Notes: generated by a model not told the origin, from the sequence alone. 64,000 nt of DNA from Lachnospiraceae bacterium (GCA_029054245.1 JAIDFQ010000004.1:1-64000); one strand, 5' to 3'; shown: positions 8,701 through 17,272, numbered from the stretch's first letter. Numbers and translations: made by a program.

Positions 8701-10088
8701 TTATCCAGTTCGGAAATCTTTACTTCCATCTCTTCTATAGACTTCTTATAGGTGTCGATGATCTGCTGTATCGCCGCGGACTGACTTCCCATCTGCTCCT
8801 CTACCCGATCCCATACCTCCTTTTGTCCTTCCAGCATCGTCTTTTTATTACTCACTAAGGCTTTCACTTCACCCACCATAGTGGTATCTGTAGGTGAAAA
8901 ATCAGGCGCAAGGAAAGTCTCTGCCTTCACTCTGACTTCCTCGTCCAAATCTGCATATAGCTTGCTGTCGTCTTCTCCTCCCAGAAGTCCCTCTAATTCC
9001 TCTGCCGCACCAATTCCCTGCTCGATCTCTTCCTTTGATGGCATTCCCTCGGGCAACAGAGAATCCAAAATTCCTCCCGTACCATCCAGATTCTTTTCTG
9101 CCTCCTCCAACATAGTCTTCATCTGCGCAATTTCAAGGGTAAGATGCACTTTGGCTGCCTCTGCCTCCGCCTTAGCCGTTAAAAGCTTCGTCTCTGCTTC
9201 CGCAAGTTCCCTTGCCGCTTCATCTTTCTTATTTGCAAGCTCATTTTTCCCTTCTTCTAGTTTAGATTTGTTTTCTTCAATCTCTGCCTTACCGTCTGCT
9301 ATTTCCTTTCTGCCGTCCGCAAGTTCCTGGCGGGTTTCATCTAATTCCTGCTGACTGTCTGTCAGCGTCTGCTTGGAATCCGCAAGCTCCTTCCGGGCAT
9401 CGTTTATCTCTGCCTGTCCGTCATAAACCTCCTGTCGGTTTTCCTCAAGCTCTTCCCTTGCCTCCTCAATTTCTTCATCGATGGAGCCAAATACTTGTTT
9501 ATTGATCTTATCAATCTTTTCCTGCCTGATGACAACGCTCACGCTTTCCTCCAAAAGCCCTGTAGCACTGGCAGAAGCTACCCCTTCAATACTTTCCAAT
9601 TCGGGAATGATTGTATTTTGTGTCATTGCCGTTATCTGCGCAGCATCCATGTGATTCGCGCCTACTGCCGCAATCATTACAGGAAGCATGTCAGGATTCA
9701 GCTTCATAATAATGGGATTTCCCACAGAATCATCCCAAAAGCTCTTAATCTGGTCTAAGTTCTCCCGTATTTCCAAAGATACCGCATTCATATCCGTGGA
9801 CTGCGCAAATTCCAAAACCACCATGGAATAATTTTCACTAGATATCGATTGAATGCTCTCAATATTGCTTACCGTTGCCATAGATGATTCCACCGGCTTA
9901 GTAACCACCATCTCCACCGTTTCCGGACTGGCTCCCGGATAAGTGGTCATTACGATGACATAAGGCAAACTGATATTGGGCAGTAAGTCCGTCGTCATTC
10001 TGGTAAATGCCACCACTCCCAAAACAATCGCCAGTACTACTGCCACCAGCACTGTGTATGGTTTTTTTACACTAAATTTTGATAACAT
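5790..10088 (-). CDS. RND-family (AcrB/SwrC-like) transporter with long coiled-coil insertion
   Basis: A 1,432-residue member of the hydrophobe/amphiphile efflux branch of the RND superfamily. Usual length is about 1,030. Standard parts are visible: TM1 at residues 12-30, the first porter region, the TM2-TM6 bundle including GIGMLVDNSIVVIENIYR, a second porter region from about 930, and TM7-12 with the GIIVNNGIVLVDYMN repeat. Between about residues 202 and 573 lies an extra segment dominated by Lys, Glu, Gln and Leu with repeats such as KQLESGEKQ and ELADGRKEI, typical of an extended antiparallel coiled coil. It sits inside the first porter domain, before the usual 'LLQAQNFSMPAGYV' stretch. 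No membrane-fusion protein or outer-membrane channel gene is nearby, as expected for a Gram-positive. Confidence 0.93.
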   Translation of the reverse strand: MLSKFSVKKPYTVLVAVVLAIVLGVVAFTRMTTDLLPNISLPYVIVMTTYPGASPETVEMVVTKPVESSMATVSNIESIQSISSENYSMVVLEFAQSTDMNAVSLEIRENLDQIKSFWDDSVGNPIIMKLNPDMLPVMIAAVGANHMDAAQITAMTQNTIIPELESIEGVASASATGLLEESVSVVIRQEKIDKINKQVFGSIDEEIEEAREELEENRQEVYDGQAEINDARKELADSKQTLTDSQQELDETRQELADGRKEIADGKAEIEENKSKLEEGKNELANKKDEAARELAEAETKLLTAKAEAEAAKVHLTLEIAQMKTMLEEAEKNLDGTGGILDSLLPEGMPSKEEIEQGIGAAEELEGLLGGEDDSKLYADLDEEVRVKAETFLAPDFSPTDTTMVGEVKALVSNKKTMLEGQKEVWDRVEEQMGSQSAAIQQIIDTYKKSIEEMEVKISELDNNIALLDSALSQLYIGNMKAATEIANAQTTISLGELQMNLAKAQLEASEKQLESGEKQLESGQEQINSGWEQIRDGEKQLNDTAKQLADALEKIKEGEEQLEEGREDAYNKADMNSILTVDTIEALLQAQNFSMPAGYVTEEGISFLIRVGDKPEDVEELKKMPLLNLEMEGVDIITLEDVADVFMTDNKGDIYANVNGAPGIMVTIQKQTGYSTGDVSDKILDKFHELMEENEDLMLITLMDQGIYIDLVMDSIINNILFGAVLAILILILFLKDLRPTAVIACSIPISLVTAIVCMYFSNVTLNVISLSGLALGIGMLVDNSIVVIENIYRMRNLGYSAKEAAIKGAGEVAGAIMASTLTTVCVFLPIVFTEGITRQLFVDMGLTIAYSLLASLVIALTVVPAMSSKVLVRTKEQTDGKIFTGLMKGYDKLLQMALRFKPVVLILVIVFLAASAVASYAKGTAFMPDMDSTQFTITVTLPKDTPLEETAQVTDEVVKRLMAREEISDVGAMASTSSLTMLTGGGNTATNETMIYVTLNRDKKKSNDVIADEIMEEMSDICEAEEAEIVIDTSSMDMSAMGGSGITVEVRGRDIDKLQEIASDIARIVEGVEGTANVSDGLEESTGEMRVIIDRDKAMEYGLTVAEIFQQVYAKLEEASSATTLEAQEAEYSIYVKHAGDMELTRRLAKQIELDCTRKDGTKEKVPLSDVAIFQDTISPKAVNRTDQNRYIAVSAEIAEGYNVGLVSDALERKLAHYNVPAGYSLVMSGENETITDAMEQLYLMLILALIFMYLIMVAQFQSLLSPFIIMFTIPLAFTGGFLGLVVSGSELSVIALIGFVMLSGIIVNNGIVLVDYMNQLRGEGMEKREAILTAGRTRLRPVLMTALTTILALCTMVFSKDMGSELAKPMAVVTIGGLTYGTLLTLVVIPCIYDIFSREEKEKERKGGGLKELLKKKAQQKAEEETGEE

Positions 10089-10177
10089 ATGTATCCGCTC
10101 CTCTTCCTAATTTTATTCAGAAAAAAGTGCGCGCCTAAACGCCCACTCCTATTCATACATGTCACTTCAGCATTCCG

Positions 10178-10195
10178 TCCGACCAGTCAGTCGGA
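10178..10195. promoter_or_regulatory. Candidate TetR-family operator
   Basis: An inverted repeat with six-base arms, TCCGAC and GTCGGA, around CAGTCA. It lies about 13-30 bases downstream of the probable transcription start of the RND-tetR operon, where a bound dimer would block transcription. The GC-rich GAC/GTC core resembles operators of other TetR-family proteins. Binding by the regulator at 5151-5786 is inferred. Confidence 0.55.
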
Positions 10196-10214
10196 GCCTT
10201 CGCCAACATTTTTT

Positions 10215-10243
10215 AGTATATTGTCAAAATCACGACCTGTCAA
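10215..10243 (-). promoter_or_regulatory. Promoter of the RND-tetR operon
   Basis: On the minus strand, TTGACA (10238-10243) and TATACT (10215-10220) are separated by 17 bp. This is a near-consensus sigma-A promoter, placed between the sigH stop codon and the RND start codon. It shows that the RND gene is transcribed on its own and not only by read-through from sigH. Confidence 0.75.
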
Positions 10244-10257
10244 TATTGACCCAAAAT

Positions 10258-10920
10258 TTATTTCAAAATCGCCTTCTTCAATTTCGTCTTAATTCTTTGA
10301 AGCGCATTATCCGTAGACTTATCATCCCTCCCTAACACCTTTGCAATCTGATTATACTTCATTCCCGTAAGGTACAAATCAAGCACCTGATTTTCAAAAC
10401 TGCTGAGCTCCTTTTCTATTATTTTTTCCAAAAGCTCCACATTTTCTCTATCGATTAAAAGTTCTTCCGGGTTTCTCTCTGACTGTGACAACATGCTGTC
10501 AATGAGCTCCCACTCTTCTCCTCCTTCGGCGCCTCCATTTTCAGAAGCGTTGGCATAGAGCGATATATAAGTATTAAGCGGGGTATGCTTCTGTCTTCCT
10601 GCTGCCTGTACAGCCGTGTACATCTGCCTCGACACGCACAAATCAGCAAAGGTAAAAAAGCTGGCATCCCGTCCCGTGTCATAGTCGCGTATCGCCTTAA
10701 AGAGTCCAATCATCCCTTCCTGAATCAGATCCTCTCTGTCAGCCCCTAAAATATACATGGACTTTGCTTTGCTTCGCACCAGATTTTTATATTTATCCAT
10801 AATATAATCCGTAATGGCTGATTCACCATCCCGCAGCCAAACAATCAGCTCCTCGTCGCTGTATTTCTCATAGTCTTTGTTTCCAAATCCTGTCTGCTCC
10901 AAAACATTTTCCTTTCTCAT
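10258..10920 (-). CDS. sigH: RNA polymerase sigma-H factor (sporulation/post-exponential)
   Basis: A 220-residue sigma factor closely matching the SigH family. Region 2 holds GADREDLIQEGMIGLFKAIRDYD, then FFTFADLCVSRQMYTA and QKHTPLNTYISL; region 4 ends with KSTDNALQRIKTKLKKAI. In Bacillus and Clostridia SigH drives genes at the onset of sporulation. It follows the RlmB/SGNH genes; in many Firmicutes sigH sits near cysS, mrnC and rlmB, and that order (cysE, cysS, mrnC, rlmB, [SGNH], sigH) is kept here with one gene inserted. Confidence 0.93.
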   Translation of the reverse strand: MRKENVLEQTGFGNKDYEKYSDEELIVWLRDGESAITDYIMDKYKNLVRSKAKSMYILGADREDLIQEGMIGLFKAIRDYDTGRDASFFTFADLCVSRQMYTAVQAAGRQKHTPLNTYISLYANASENGGAEGGEEWELIDSMLSQSERNPEELLIDRENVELLEKIIEKELSSFENQVLDLYLTGMKYNQIAKVLGRDDKSTDNALQRIKTKLKKAILK

Positions 10921-10947
10921 TCCTGATAGGGTTCAGCCTTACAACTA

Positions 10948-12372
10948 TTATTCCTGTCCTTTAGGAACCTCTCCATCATACATCTTGATAAGCTCTGCTG
11001 CTATGTGCTCTGCTAAAACAAAATAGCCATCTGGATTGCAGTGCACGCCATCCGGCATATAATTATAAATGACTGCCGCGTCATGGGTATCCAGAATATT
11101 GGAATTGTAAAGGTCAATCACCGGAATGTCATATTCTGTTGCAAGCTGTATAATGACATCCACAAGCGCCGACTGTGGCAGAAGATAATCCTTCTCTTTC
11201 TTAAGCATATCATGGAGTACATTGGGCAGCGGCGTCACAAACACAATCTCTGCTTGGGGATAATCCTCCTTAAGCCCCCGCATTAATTCATCTAAATCCC
11301 CAATAAAGGTTCCTGCCTTCCGCTCTTCCATCGTCCCGATATCTTTTCCGCTCATGCAGAAACCATCGTTGGTGCCTCCCATGACAAGAATCAGATCTGT
11401 ATCTGCCGGTATCTCTTTGTATCTGTCCACAAAAGCATTTGCCCAATATCTTCCAATCGAAGACCCTCCAATTCCCAGATTGGTCACGCTCTCTGCGTGC
11501 AAAAGCTCTTTTAATCTGGTGGGATATGAATATTGCTGGTAATTTTCCTTATCGCTTAAATTTGCGGCTTCCGTAATGCTGTCCCCCAGGCAGGCAATAG
11601 AAATACCTGAAAAGTCAGCCTGGCTTGATGCTATCGCCTCCTGATCCTTTTTGTTCTGCATCTGGGTTTCCATGTAAGAACCGCGGATCTTCTGCCTTTC
11701 AACAAGAGTATTACCGGAAATTTGTCCCATCTCCCCTATCCAGTTTCCCGAAATATCCGTATATCCATCCACACTATTTTGAGAAACGCCGCCAATTCCT
11801 GCGCCTTCATTTCCCGTAACATCAGCATTTGCGAACAGTTCGTTTCCTGTCACATCTGTATTTTCACGCAGTTCATTCCCTGTCACATCTGTATCTACTG
11901 GAAGTCCGTTCCCCGTCACATCTATATCTACTGGAAGTTCGTTCCCTGTTACATCTGCATCTGCCGGAAGTTCATTCCCTGTCACATCTGCATCTGCTGG
12001 AAGTTCATTTCCCGTTATATCTGCATCTGTTGGCAGTTCATTTTCCATCGCAATTGCATCCCCAGATTCCTCCTGCAGTTCTCCGTAAGAATCTTCCTGT
12101 AAAATGCCCCAGTCCTCATCGGCTTCTTCTGTACCGAAATACGCTTTATTCTCTTCTATAAACGCCGCAATTGCTTCCTGGTCTTGGGAAAGTTGACTGA
12201 TTGTCACCTGCATATCCGCTACATCTGCACATGCCTGCTCATACCGCACCAGTCGTTCGCTCTCCCATTTCCATGTCTCATATGCCTGCATCCCCTTGTC
12301 GATTCCCACTGCTAAAAGCATAATGGCTGCCATGGCAATCATCACAAGTAAAATCTTATTTACCTTTTCCAT
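10948..12372 (-). CDS. Membrane-anchored SGNH/GDSL hydrolase with 11-residue tandem repeats
   Basis: A 474-residue protein with an N-terminal membrane anchor (residues 7-25), a helical stretch to about 75, an acidic linker with seven 11-residue repeats of the form NELPADADVTG (residues 111-187), and a C-terminal SGNH esterase domain from about 250. The catalytic blocks are clear: CLGDSIT (nucleophile Ser), NLGIGGSS, MGGTNDG and DGVHCN (Asp/His). Such domains often deacetylate cell-surface glycans. The protein should face outside, with the repeats as a wall-spanning stalk. It is inserted between rlmB and sigH, which are usually adjacent in this order. The substrate is unknown. Confidence 0.88.
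   Translation of the reverse strand: MEKVNKILLVMIAMAAIMLLAVGIDKGMQAYETWKWESERLVRYEQACADVADMQVTISQLSQDQEAIAAFIEENKAYFGTEEADEDWGILQEDSYGELQEESGDAIAMENELPTDADITGNELPADADVTGNELPADADVTGNELPVDIDVTGNGLPVDTDVTGNELRENTDVTGNELFANADVTGNEGAGIGGVSQNSVDGYTDISGNWIGEMGQISGNTLVERQKIRGSYMETQMQNKKDQEAIASSQADFSGISIACLGDSITEAANLSDKENYQQYSYPTRLKELLHAESVTNLGIGGSSIGRYWANAFVDRYKEIPADTDLILVMGGTNDGFCMSGKDIGTMEERKAGTFIGDLDELMRGLKEDYPQAEIVFVTPLPNVLHDMLKKEKDYLLPQSALVDVIIQLATEYDIPVIDLYNSNILDTHDAAVIYNYMPDGVHCNPDGYFVLAEHIAAELIKMYDGEVPKGQE
11812..12042 (-). repeat. Seven 33-bp tandem repeats within the SGNH hydrolase gene
   Basis: Seven in-frame copies of a 33-bp unit encode variants of NELPADADVTG. The middle copies are nearly identical and the outer ones have drifted (for example NELRENTDVTG). 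Gain or loss of a unit keeps the frame, so stalk length could vary between strains. Confidence 0.9.
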
Positions 12373-12400
12373 ATGATTTCCTTATTCATTCCTGTCATTT

Positions 12401-13156
12401 CTACAATAATCTCTGACGGACAATCTCATAGGCAAGCACGCCGGCTGCCACAGATGCATTCAAAGAATCTATGTCGCCTTTCATGGGAATTGCCGCTGTC
12501 ATATCGCATTTTTCCTTCACCAGTCGTCCCACGCCATCCCCTTCGCTGCCAATCACCAGCCCAATCGGTCCTTTTAGGTCAAGGTCGTACATTCTGGTGC
12601 CATCCATATCCGCACATACGAACCAGAGTCCTTTTTCCTTCAATTCCTCAATGGTCTTGGCAAGATTCGTGACCTTCGCAACAGGCGTATAATTAAGCGC
12701 CCCTGCAGAAGTCCTTGCCACAACAGCTGTAAGCCCTGCTGCCCGGTTCTTTGGAATGATCACGCCATGCGCCCCTGCCAGATTCGCCGTCCTTATGATA
12801 GCACCCAGATTATGCGGATCTTCTATATTATCTAAGAGGATGAAAAAAGGAGGCTCGTCCTTTTGCTGCGCCAGTCTGAACAGGTCCTCAATCTCTGCAT
12901 ATTCATACGCCGCCGCACAGGCGATAACGCCCTGATGCTTTCCGCTTTCCGACATTTGGTCAAGCCGCTCTTTTGCCGCATACTTTATCAGTACATCCTT
13001 CTTCCTTGCTTCCCGCTTGATTGTAAGAATCGGACCATCCTGACAGCCGTCCTGTATGTATACCTTATCAATCGGTCTTCCTGAACGGAATGCCTCGATA
13101 ACAGCATTTCTTCCTTCTATCATAAATTCATTGATTCTCTGTTTTATTTCCGCCAC
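12401..13156 (-). CDS. rlmB: 23S rRNA 2'-O-ribose methyltransferase, TrmH/SpoU family (RlmB-like)
   Basis: A 251-residue protein with the N-terminal SpoU substrate-binding domain (GRNAVIEAFRSGRPIDKVYI) and the C-terminal knotted SPOUT domain. Its three motifs are seen as DNIEDPHNLGAIIRTAN, IGSEGDGVGRL and IPMKGDIDSLNASVAAG. RlmB methylates the ribose of a conserved guanosine in 23S rRNA. The start is a GTG at 13156 preceded by AAGGAGG. It lies downstream of mrnC in the usual Firmicutes order. Confidence 0.92.
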   Translation of the reverse strand: MAEIKQRINEFMIEGRNAVIEAFRSGRPIDKVYIQDGCQDGPILTIKREARKKDVLIKYAAKERLDQMSESGKHQGVIACAAAYEYAEIEDLFRLAQQKDEPPFFILLDNIEDPHNLGAIIRTANLAGAHGVIIPKNRAAGLTAVVARTSAGALNYTPVAKVTNLAKTIEELKEKGLWFVCADMDGTRMYDLDLKGPIGLVIGSEGDGVGRLVKEKCDMTAAIPMKGDIDSLNASVAAGVLAYEIVRQRLL

Positions 13157-13234
13157 TTTCCAGCCTCCTTCTATCCACTTGTATTTATATCCATATCTTT
13201 TCTTTGTATTCGCTATTTGATATTCACTGCCACT

Positions 13235-13678
13235 TTAATTGTCTTTTTCCTTTATTTTATGTAAACCGAATTGTATAAGTTGAAGCGCCCTATCCGTCTG
13301 GTCGGTCATATAAAGATATCCCACCAGCGCTTCCAGTCCTGTTGCCTTTTTGTATTCTCCTATAGTCGCATTTTTTGCCATTGTATAAGGCTTTGCATTT
13401 CTGCCTCTTTTATACACGGAAAGTTCCTCCGGCAAAAGTTCTTCCATTATTGCTTCTACCAGAAGCGCCTGCGCAGGCGCTTTTACATACCGAACGGTCT
13501 TATTGTGCAGTTTATTGGCAGAAGTATTGCCTTCAAAGACCACCGCTGTGCGAAAAATCAGATCATATACTGCATCGCCGATGTATGCAAGCGTAAGAGG
13601 TGAATATGTTCTGATATCCACCTCTTTTAAATCAAAGCTCTTTTTAATTGATGTCAAAAAACTTATGCTCTCTTCCAT
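13235..13678 (-). CDS. mrnC: Mini-ribonuclease III
   Basis: A 147-residue protein consisting of an RNase III catalytic domain without a double-stranded RNA-binding domain. YIGDAVYDL near residue 34 and the C-terminal EALVGYLYMT stretch are the family signatures. The enzyme matures 23S rRNA ends in Bacillus. The gene overlaps the 3' end of cysS by 16 bases, a common arrangement in Firmicutes. Confidence 0.93.
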   Translation of the reverse strand: MEESISFLTSIKKSFDLKEVDIRTYSPLTLAYIGDAVYDLIFRTAVVFEGNTSANKLHNKTVRYVKAPAQALLVEAIMEELLPEELSVYKRGRNAKPYTMAKNATIGEYKKATGLEALVGYLYMTDQTDRALQLIQFGLHKIKEKDN

Positions 13679-15072
13679 TTGACTCCTTCGCGGGTATCTT
13701 CCAGAATGATACCCTTATCAAGCAACTCATTTCTGATTTCGTCAGCGCGCTTAAAGTTTTTTTCCTTACGTGCCGCCTGACGCTCATTGATCAGAGCTTC
13801 TATATCACTGTCCAGCATTTCCTGCTTTTTCTCAACGATAAGACCGCAGATGTCGGAAAGCATGACAATTTCTTCTTTCAAACTCTGCAGAAACTGCCTG
13901 CTGCATGGCTGCTTGGTATTTGTGTTTGCAAACTTCACCAGTTCAAAAATGGCAGCTATGGCATCCGCAGTATTAAAATCATCGTCCATGGCTTTATCGA
14001 ATAAAGCGATATATCCCTTTGCTTCCTGTGCCAGTTTCTCCTCGTCCTCACTCATTGTATCAGATGCAGCATTTTCAAGCAAATAATTTAAGTTTGTGAC
14101 GCTGGTCACGATTCTCTCATAACCGTTCTGTGCTGCCTCCATCAACTCTGCGCTAAAGTTCAAAGGGCTTCTGTAATGAGCTGAAAGCATGAAGAAGCGC
14201 AGCACCTGAAGGTCATATTTCTCGCTGATATCTCTTACCGTAAAAAAATTACCCGCAGATTTTGACATCTTTCTGTTGTCAATATTCAAAAAGGCATTAT
14301 GCATCCAGTATTTTGCAAAAGGCTTGCCGTTCGCCGCCTCAGACTGGGCAATCTCATTTTCGTGGTGAGGGAAAATCAAATCCTCACCTCCTGCATGAAT
14401 ATCAATTTCCTCTCCCAGATACTTTCTGCTCATCACGGAACATTCAATATGCCAACCGGGACGTCCGTTGCACCAAGGAGATTCCCAATAGGGTTCTCCA
14501 TCTTTTTTCGGCTTCCAGAGAACAAAATCAAGGGAATCTTCCTTCTGGTCTTCTCCTGTGACCAAAAGAGAACGATTTCCGCCCTGCAGATCATCGATAT
14601 TCTTGTGGGACAGCTTTCCATATCCTTTAAAGCTTCTGGTCCTGTAATAGACCGTTCCATCCTGTGCCACATATGCATGCCCTTTTTCAATCAAAGTGCC
14701 AATCATATCCAGCATACCGCAGATTTCTTCCGTTGCCTTGGGATGGGTGGTGGCAGGCTTGACGTTCATTGCCTGCATATCCTTTTTGCACTCTGCAATA
14801 TAACGTTCAGAAATAACCGATGCGTCAACCTCTTCTTCGATTGCCTTTTTGATGATCTTGTCGTCCACATCCGTAAAGTTTGATACAAAGTTCACCTCAT
14901 ATCCTTTGTGCTCCATATATCTTCTGACTGTATCAAAAACAATCATGGGACGGGCATTCCCGATATGAATCAGATTGTACACGGTGGGACCGCATACGTA
15001 CATCTTTACTTTGCCTTCCTCTAAAGGCTCGAATTCTTCTTTCCGCTTGGACAGTGTGTTGTAAATTTTCAT
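13663..15072 (-). CDS. cysS: Cysteinyl-tRNA synthetase
   Basis: Class I synthetase charging tRNA-Cys. The N-terminal [16 protein letters not shown] holds the HIGH motif and a zinc cysteine; the KMSKS loop ([13 protein letters not shown]) and the zinc ligands in WHIECSVM and [11 protein letters not shown] are present. About 469 residues, the usual length. The ATG at 15072 is chosen over one 12 bases upstream because GGAGGG lies six bases before it. A small hairpin sits directly before the ribosome site. It shares the T-box-controlled transcript with cysE. Confidence 0.96.
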   Translation of the reverse strand: MKIYNTLSKRKEEFEPLEEGKVKMYVCGPTVYNLIHIGNARPMIVFDTVRRYMEHKGYEVNFVSNFTDVDDKIIKKAIEEEVDASVISERYIAECKKDMQAMNVKPATTHPKATEEICGMLDMIGTLIEKGHAYVAQDGTVYYRTRSFKGYGKLSHKNIDDLQGGNRSLLVTGEDQKEDSLDFVLWKPKKDGEPYWESPWCNGRPGWHIECSVMSRKYLGEEIDIHAGGEDLIFPHHENEIAQSEAANGKPFAKYWMHNAFLNIDNRKMSKSAGNFFTVRDISEKYDLQVLRFFMLSAHYRSPLNFSAELMEAAQNGYERIVTSVTNLNYLLENAASDTMSEDEEKLAQEAKGYIALFDKAMDDDFNTADAIAAIFELVKFANTNTKQPCSRQFLQSLKEEIVMLSDICGLIVEKKQEMLDSDIEALINERQAARKEKNFKRADEIRNELLDKGIILEDTREGVKWKRA

Positions 15073-15129
15073 GATTCCCTCCATTCCGAAGTCACAGCAT
15101 AAGGCTGTCTTCGGTGTAAATTTATCAGT

Positions 15130-15825
15130 TTATTCCTGCGAGACTTTCGACTTTTTACTACCCTGTCTCTTCATTTCCCGCATTTTTCTCTCTAAATCAA
15201 TCATCCGGTTGGTCAGTTCTACATTGGCATGATGCAGAGTGCTTATATCCTCTTTGATTGGGTCCGGCAGATTCACCTGGTCAAGCTCCTCCTGGGGCAA
15301 TAGCTGATTGTTACGCTTTACTACTCTGCCCGGAACGCCGACTACCGTCGAATTAGGGGGAACCTCCTCCAATACCACGCTTCCTGCACCTATCTTAGAA
15401 TTATCTCCAATTTTAAATGATCCTAATACCTTTGCTCCGGCACTGATCATCACATTGTTTCCAATGGTGGGATGACGTTTGCCTTGCTCTTTTCCGGTTC
15501 CTCCAAGGGTCACCCCCTGATAAAGGGTCACATTGTCTCCGATAATCGTCGTCTCTCCAATAATAACACCATTTCCATGATCGATAAAGAACCCTTTCCC
15601 AATCTGTGCGCCGGGGTGAATCTCAATCCCCGTCTTCCTTACGCCCCTCTGGGAAACCCATCTTGCCAAAAAATAATGCTTTTTCAGATACAGCTTATGA
15701 GCTAACCGGTAATGCAGCATAACCTTAAAACTGGGGTAAAGAAAGACCTCCATGGAGGAATGAATCGCCGGATCGCGCTGACGGATGACGGCAATTTCTT
15801 CTTTTATTCTATTTATGAATCCCAC
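15130..15825 (-). CDS. cysE: Serine O-acetyltransferase
   Basis: Makes O-acetylserine from serine and acetyl-CoA, the committed step of cysteine synthesis. The protein (231 residues) has a short N-terminal helical part and a left-handed beta-helix of hexapeptide repeats from about 60 to 165, with the hallmark stretches EIHPGAQIGKGFFIDHG and GVTLGGTGKEQGKRHP. The C-terminal 60 residues form a charged helical tail. The gene is first in its operon, 34 bases after the T-box terminator, so cysteine supply and tRNA-Cys charging are jointly controlled. Confidence 0.94.
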   Translation of the reverse strand: MGFINRIKEEIAVIRQRDPAIHSSMEVFLYPSFKVMLHYRLAHKLYLKKHYFLARWVSQRGVRKTGIEIHPGAQIGKGFFIDHGNGVIIGETTIIGDNVTLYQGVTLGGTGKEQGKRHPTIGNNVMISAGAKVLGSFKIGDNSKIGAGSVVLEEVPPNSTVVGVPGRVVKRNNQLLPQEELDQVNLPDPIKEDISTLHHANVELTNRMIDLERKMREMKRQGSKKSKVSQE

Positions 15826-15866
15826 AAAATCGCTCCTTTAACTGAATTCAAAACATCCTAAAAAAA

Positions 15867-16141
15867 ATAACTTCAATCCCTATCTGTTTAGAGACGAAGT
15901 TATCCGTGGTTCCACTCTATTTAGAGGCTTATTGCCTCCACTTATTGCACGTAACGTGTGAATACGTGTCATGCTACTAATTGGCTGACCGCCGCCTTCG
16001 TTCGCAGGACCTGCTCCCGGACGCACTTCTATTATCCTCATTGCAGGAATGCTTCCAGCCGATGACATTCCCTCTCTGCACAAATGGCATCCTTATCGGA
16101 TGCTAGATAATATACTCTTTCCGTTCTATGCATTTATTATA
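15867..16141 (-). promoter_or_regulatory. Cysteine-specific T-box riboswitch, with -10 box and terminator, upstream of cysE-cysS
   Basis: On the minus strand a TATAAT box (16136-16141) begins a leader of about 260 nt. Stem I closes with CGGA (about 16120-16123) paired to TCCG; the arm TATTATC pairs with GATAATA. The specifier loop carries AAGAGTA on one side and GAAGTGCG on the other, giving the codon TGC (16023-16025) for cysteine. The conserved T-box sequence AGAGTGGAACCACGG lies at 15904-15918. The terminator stem ATAACTTC/GAAGTTAT (15867-15903) is followed by a run of U. Uncharged tRNA-Cys should stabilise the antiterminator and switch on cysE and cysS. Confidence 0.92.
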
Positions 16142-16266
16142 TGATCTGCTGATATCTTGAAAACAGAAAAAACTTTTTACATTATCAGCATATTCAAAAG
16201 ACTTGGTTTTGTCAACCGGATTTTAAAATTTGTCATGTTGGAATTATGATTATTTTTCCGCTGGTC

Positions 16267-16746
16267 TCACAAATCCTTCAAATAAAAAACATCACAGGAA
16301 TAATGCCCCGTTTCCAATACTGGATTCTGAATACGGTAAAAATCATGCTTCTCATAAAATTTCTGTGCTGCAATCATATTATCAAAAGTTTCAAGATAAC
16401 ATTGGCGATAATAATCCTTTGCATATGTAAGCGCTGTCTGAAGTAACCTGTTGGCAACCCCCGTCCCCCGTGCTTCGGGCAGACAGTACATTTTTTGAAG
16501 CTCGCATATCTTTGGTGTATCTTTAAAAGAACCTATGCCTACGCCGCCTACAATCTTTCCCGCAGCATCCTCCGCCACCCAATAACAATTGCCATAAGTA
16601 CTGTAAACCTGTGAAAATCTATCTAAACACGGGTCTGTCCACGCACAGCCTTCATGGTCTGCGCCAAATTCTACTAAGCAATATCTTATAATTTCTTCCA
16701 CTGCCTTATTATCTCTTTCTTCAATTTCCCTGATGCAATACTCCAT
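16267..16746 (-). CDS. GNAT-family N-acetyltransferase
   Basis: A 159-residue single-domain acetyltransferase. The acetyl-CoA binding motif appears as LQKMYCLPEARGTGVANRLLQTAL, with the ETFDNMIAAQKFYEKHDF motif after it. A Shine-Dalgarno AAAGGAG precedes the start. The substrate cannot be inferred. It stands alone between the T-box leader and the broken fic gene. Confidence 0.85.
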   Translation of the reverse strand: MEYCIREIEERDNKAVEEIIRYCLVEFGADHEGCAWTDPCLDRFSQVYSTYGNCYWVAEDAAGKIVGGVGIGSFKDTPKICELQKMYCLPEARGTGVANRLLQTALTYAKDYYRQCYLETFDNMIAAQKFYEKHDFYRIQNPVLETGHYSCDVFYLKDL

Positions 16747-16793
16747 AAAAACTCCTTTTATAACTGTTCATCCTTAAAAGGCACTTATGTTTT

Positions 16794-17224
16794 TTACAAA
16801 TCTTCTGCCTTATATACAGCATAACCTTCATAATAATAACTGTGGTCAATGCCTTTCATGTAGATTTCTCTATCGTCAGTCTTATCCGTCAATGCCTGTC
16901 TTAAAATGTGCTTTATTTCAATATCTTTTATCGGGCTTCTTTCCATTGCCAATAGATAATCATCTTTATCGATCAAACGCCAATCAACCACAAGATTCAA
17001 TTCTCTTTTCAGCATTAAATCAAGCCATATTCTTGCACTGCGTCCATTACCTTCACGAAATGGATGAATAATATTCATTTCTACATACTTCTCAATGATT
17101 TCCTCAAAAGTTGATTGCAGCATCTTTTCAACATTTTCAATTGCTGGCTGTAAATACATAACTGGCGCAAATCTGAAATTACCTTTTGCAAGATTGACAT
17201 CTCTTACTTTTCCTGCAAAATCAT
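16794..17224 (-). pseudogene. Fic-domain protein remnant, N-terminus missing
   Basis: The readable part encodes the C-terminal two thirds of a small Fic protein (AMP-transferase fold), with the catalytic loop [14 protein letters not shown] intact. Fic homology continues upstream of the only ATG (17159) as [21 protein letters not shown], back to an in-frame TAA at about 17223-17225. Beyond it only a few residues in another frame look Fic-like, and the normal 50-60 N-terminal residues are gone. The ROK gene begins 50 bases away, so the junction may be a deletion or insertion point. I regard it as inactive, although a 121-residue product starting at 17159 is possible. Confidence 0.75.
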
Positions 17225-17272
17225 ATTACTTGGTGCAATCTTCGTTCATTTTCTTTCATGAATATATCCTAA

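Noticed and set aside
16794-17159. Active Fic toxin of a toxin-antitoxin pair
   Set aside because: The N-terminal third is lost, homology continues upstream of the ATG to a stop codon, and there is no antitoxin gene.
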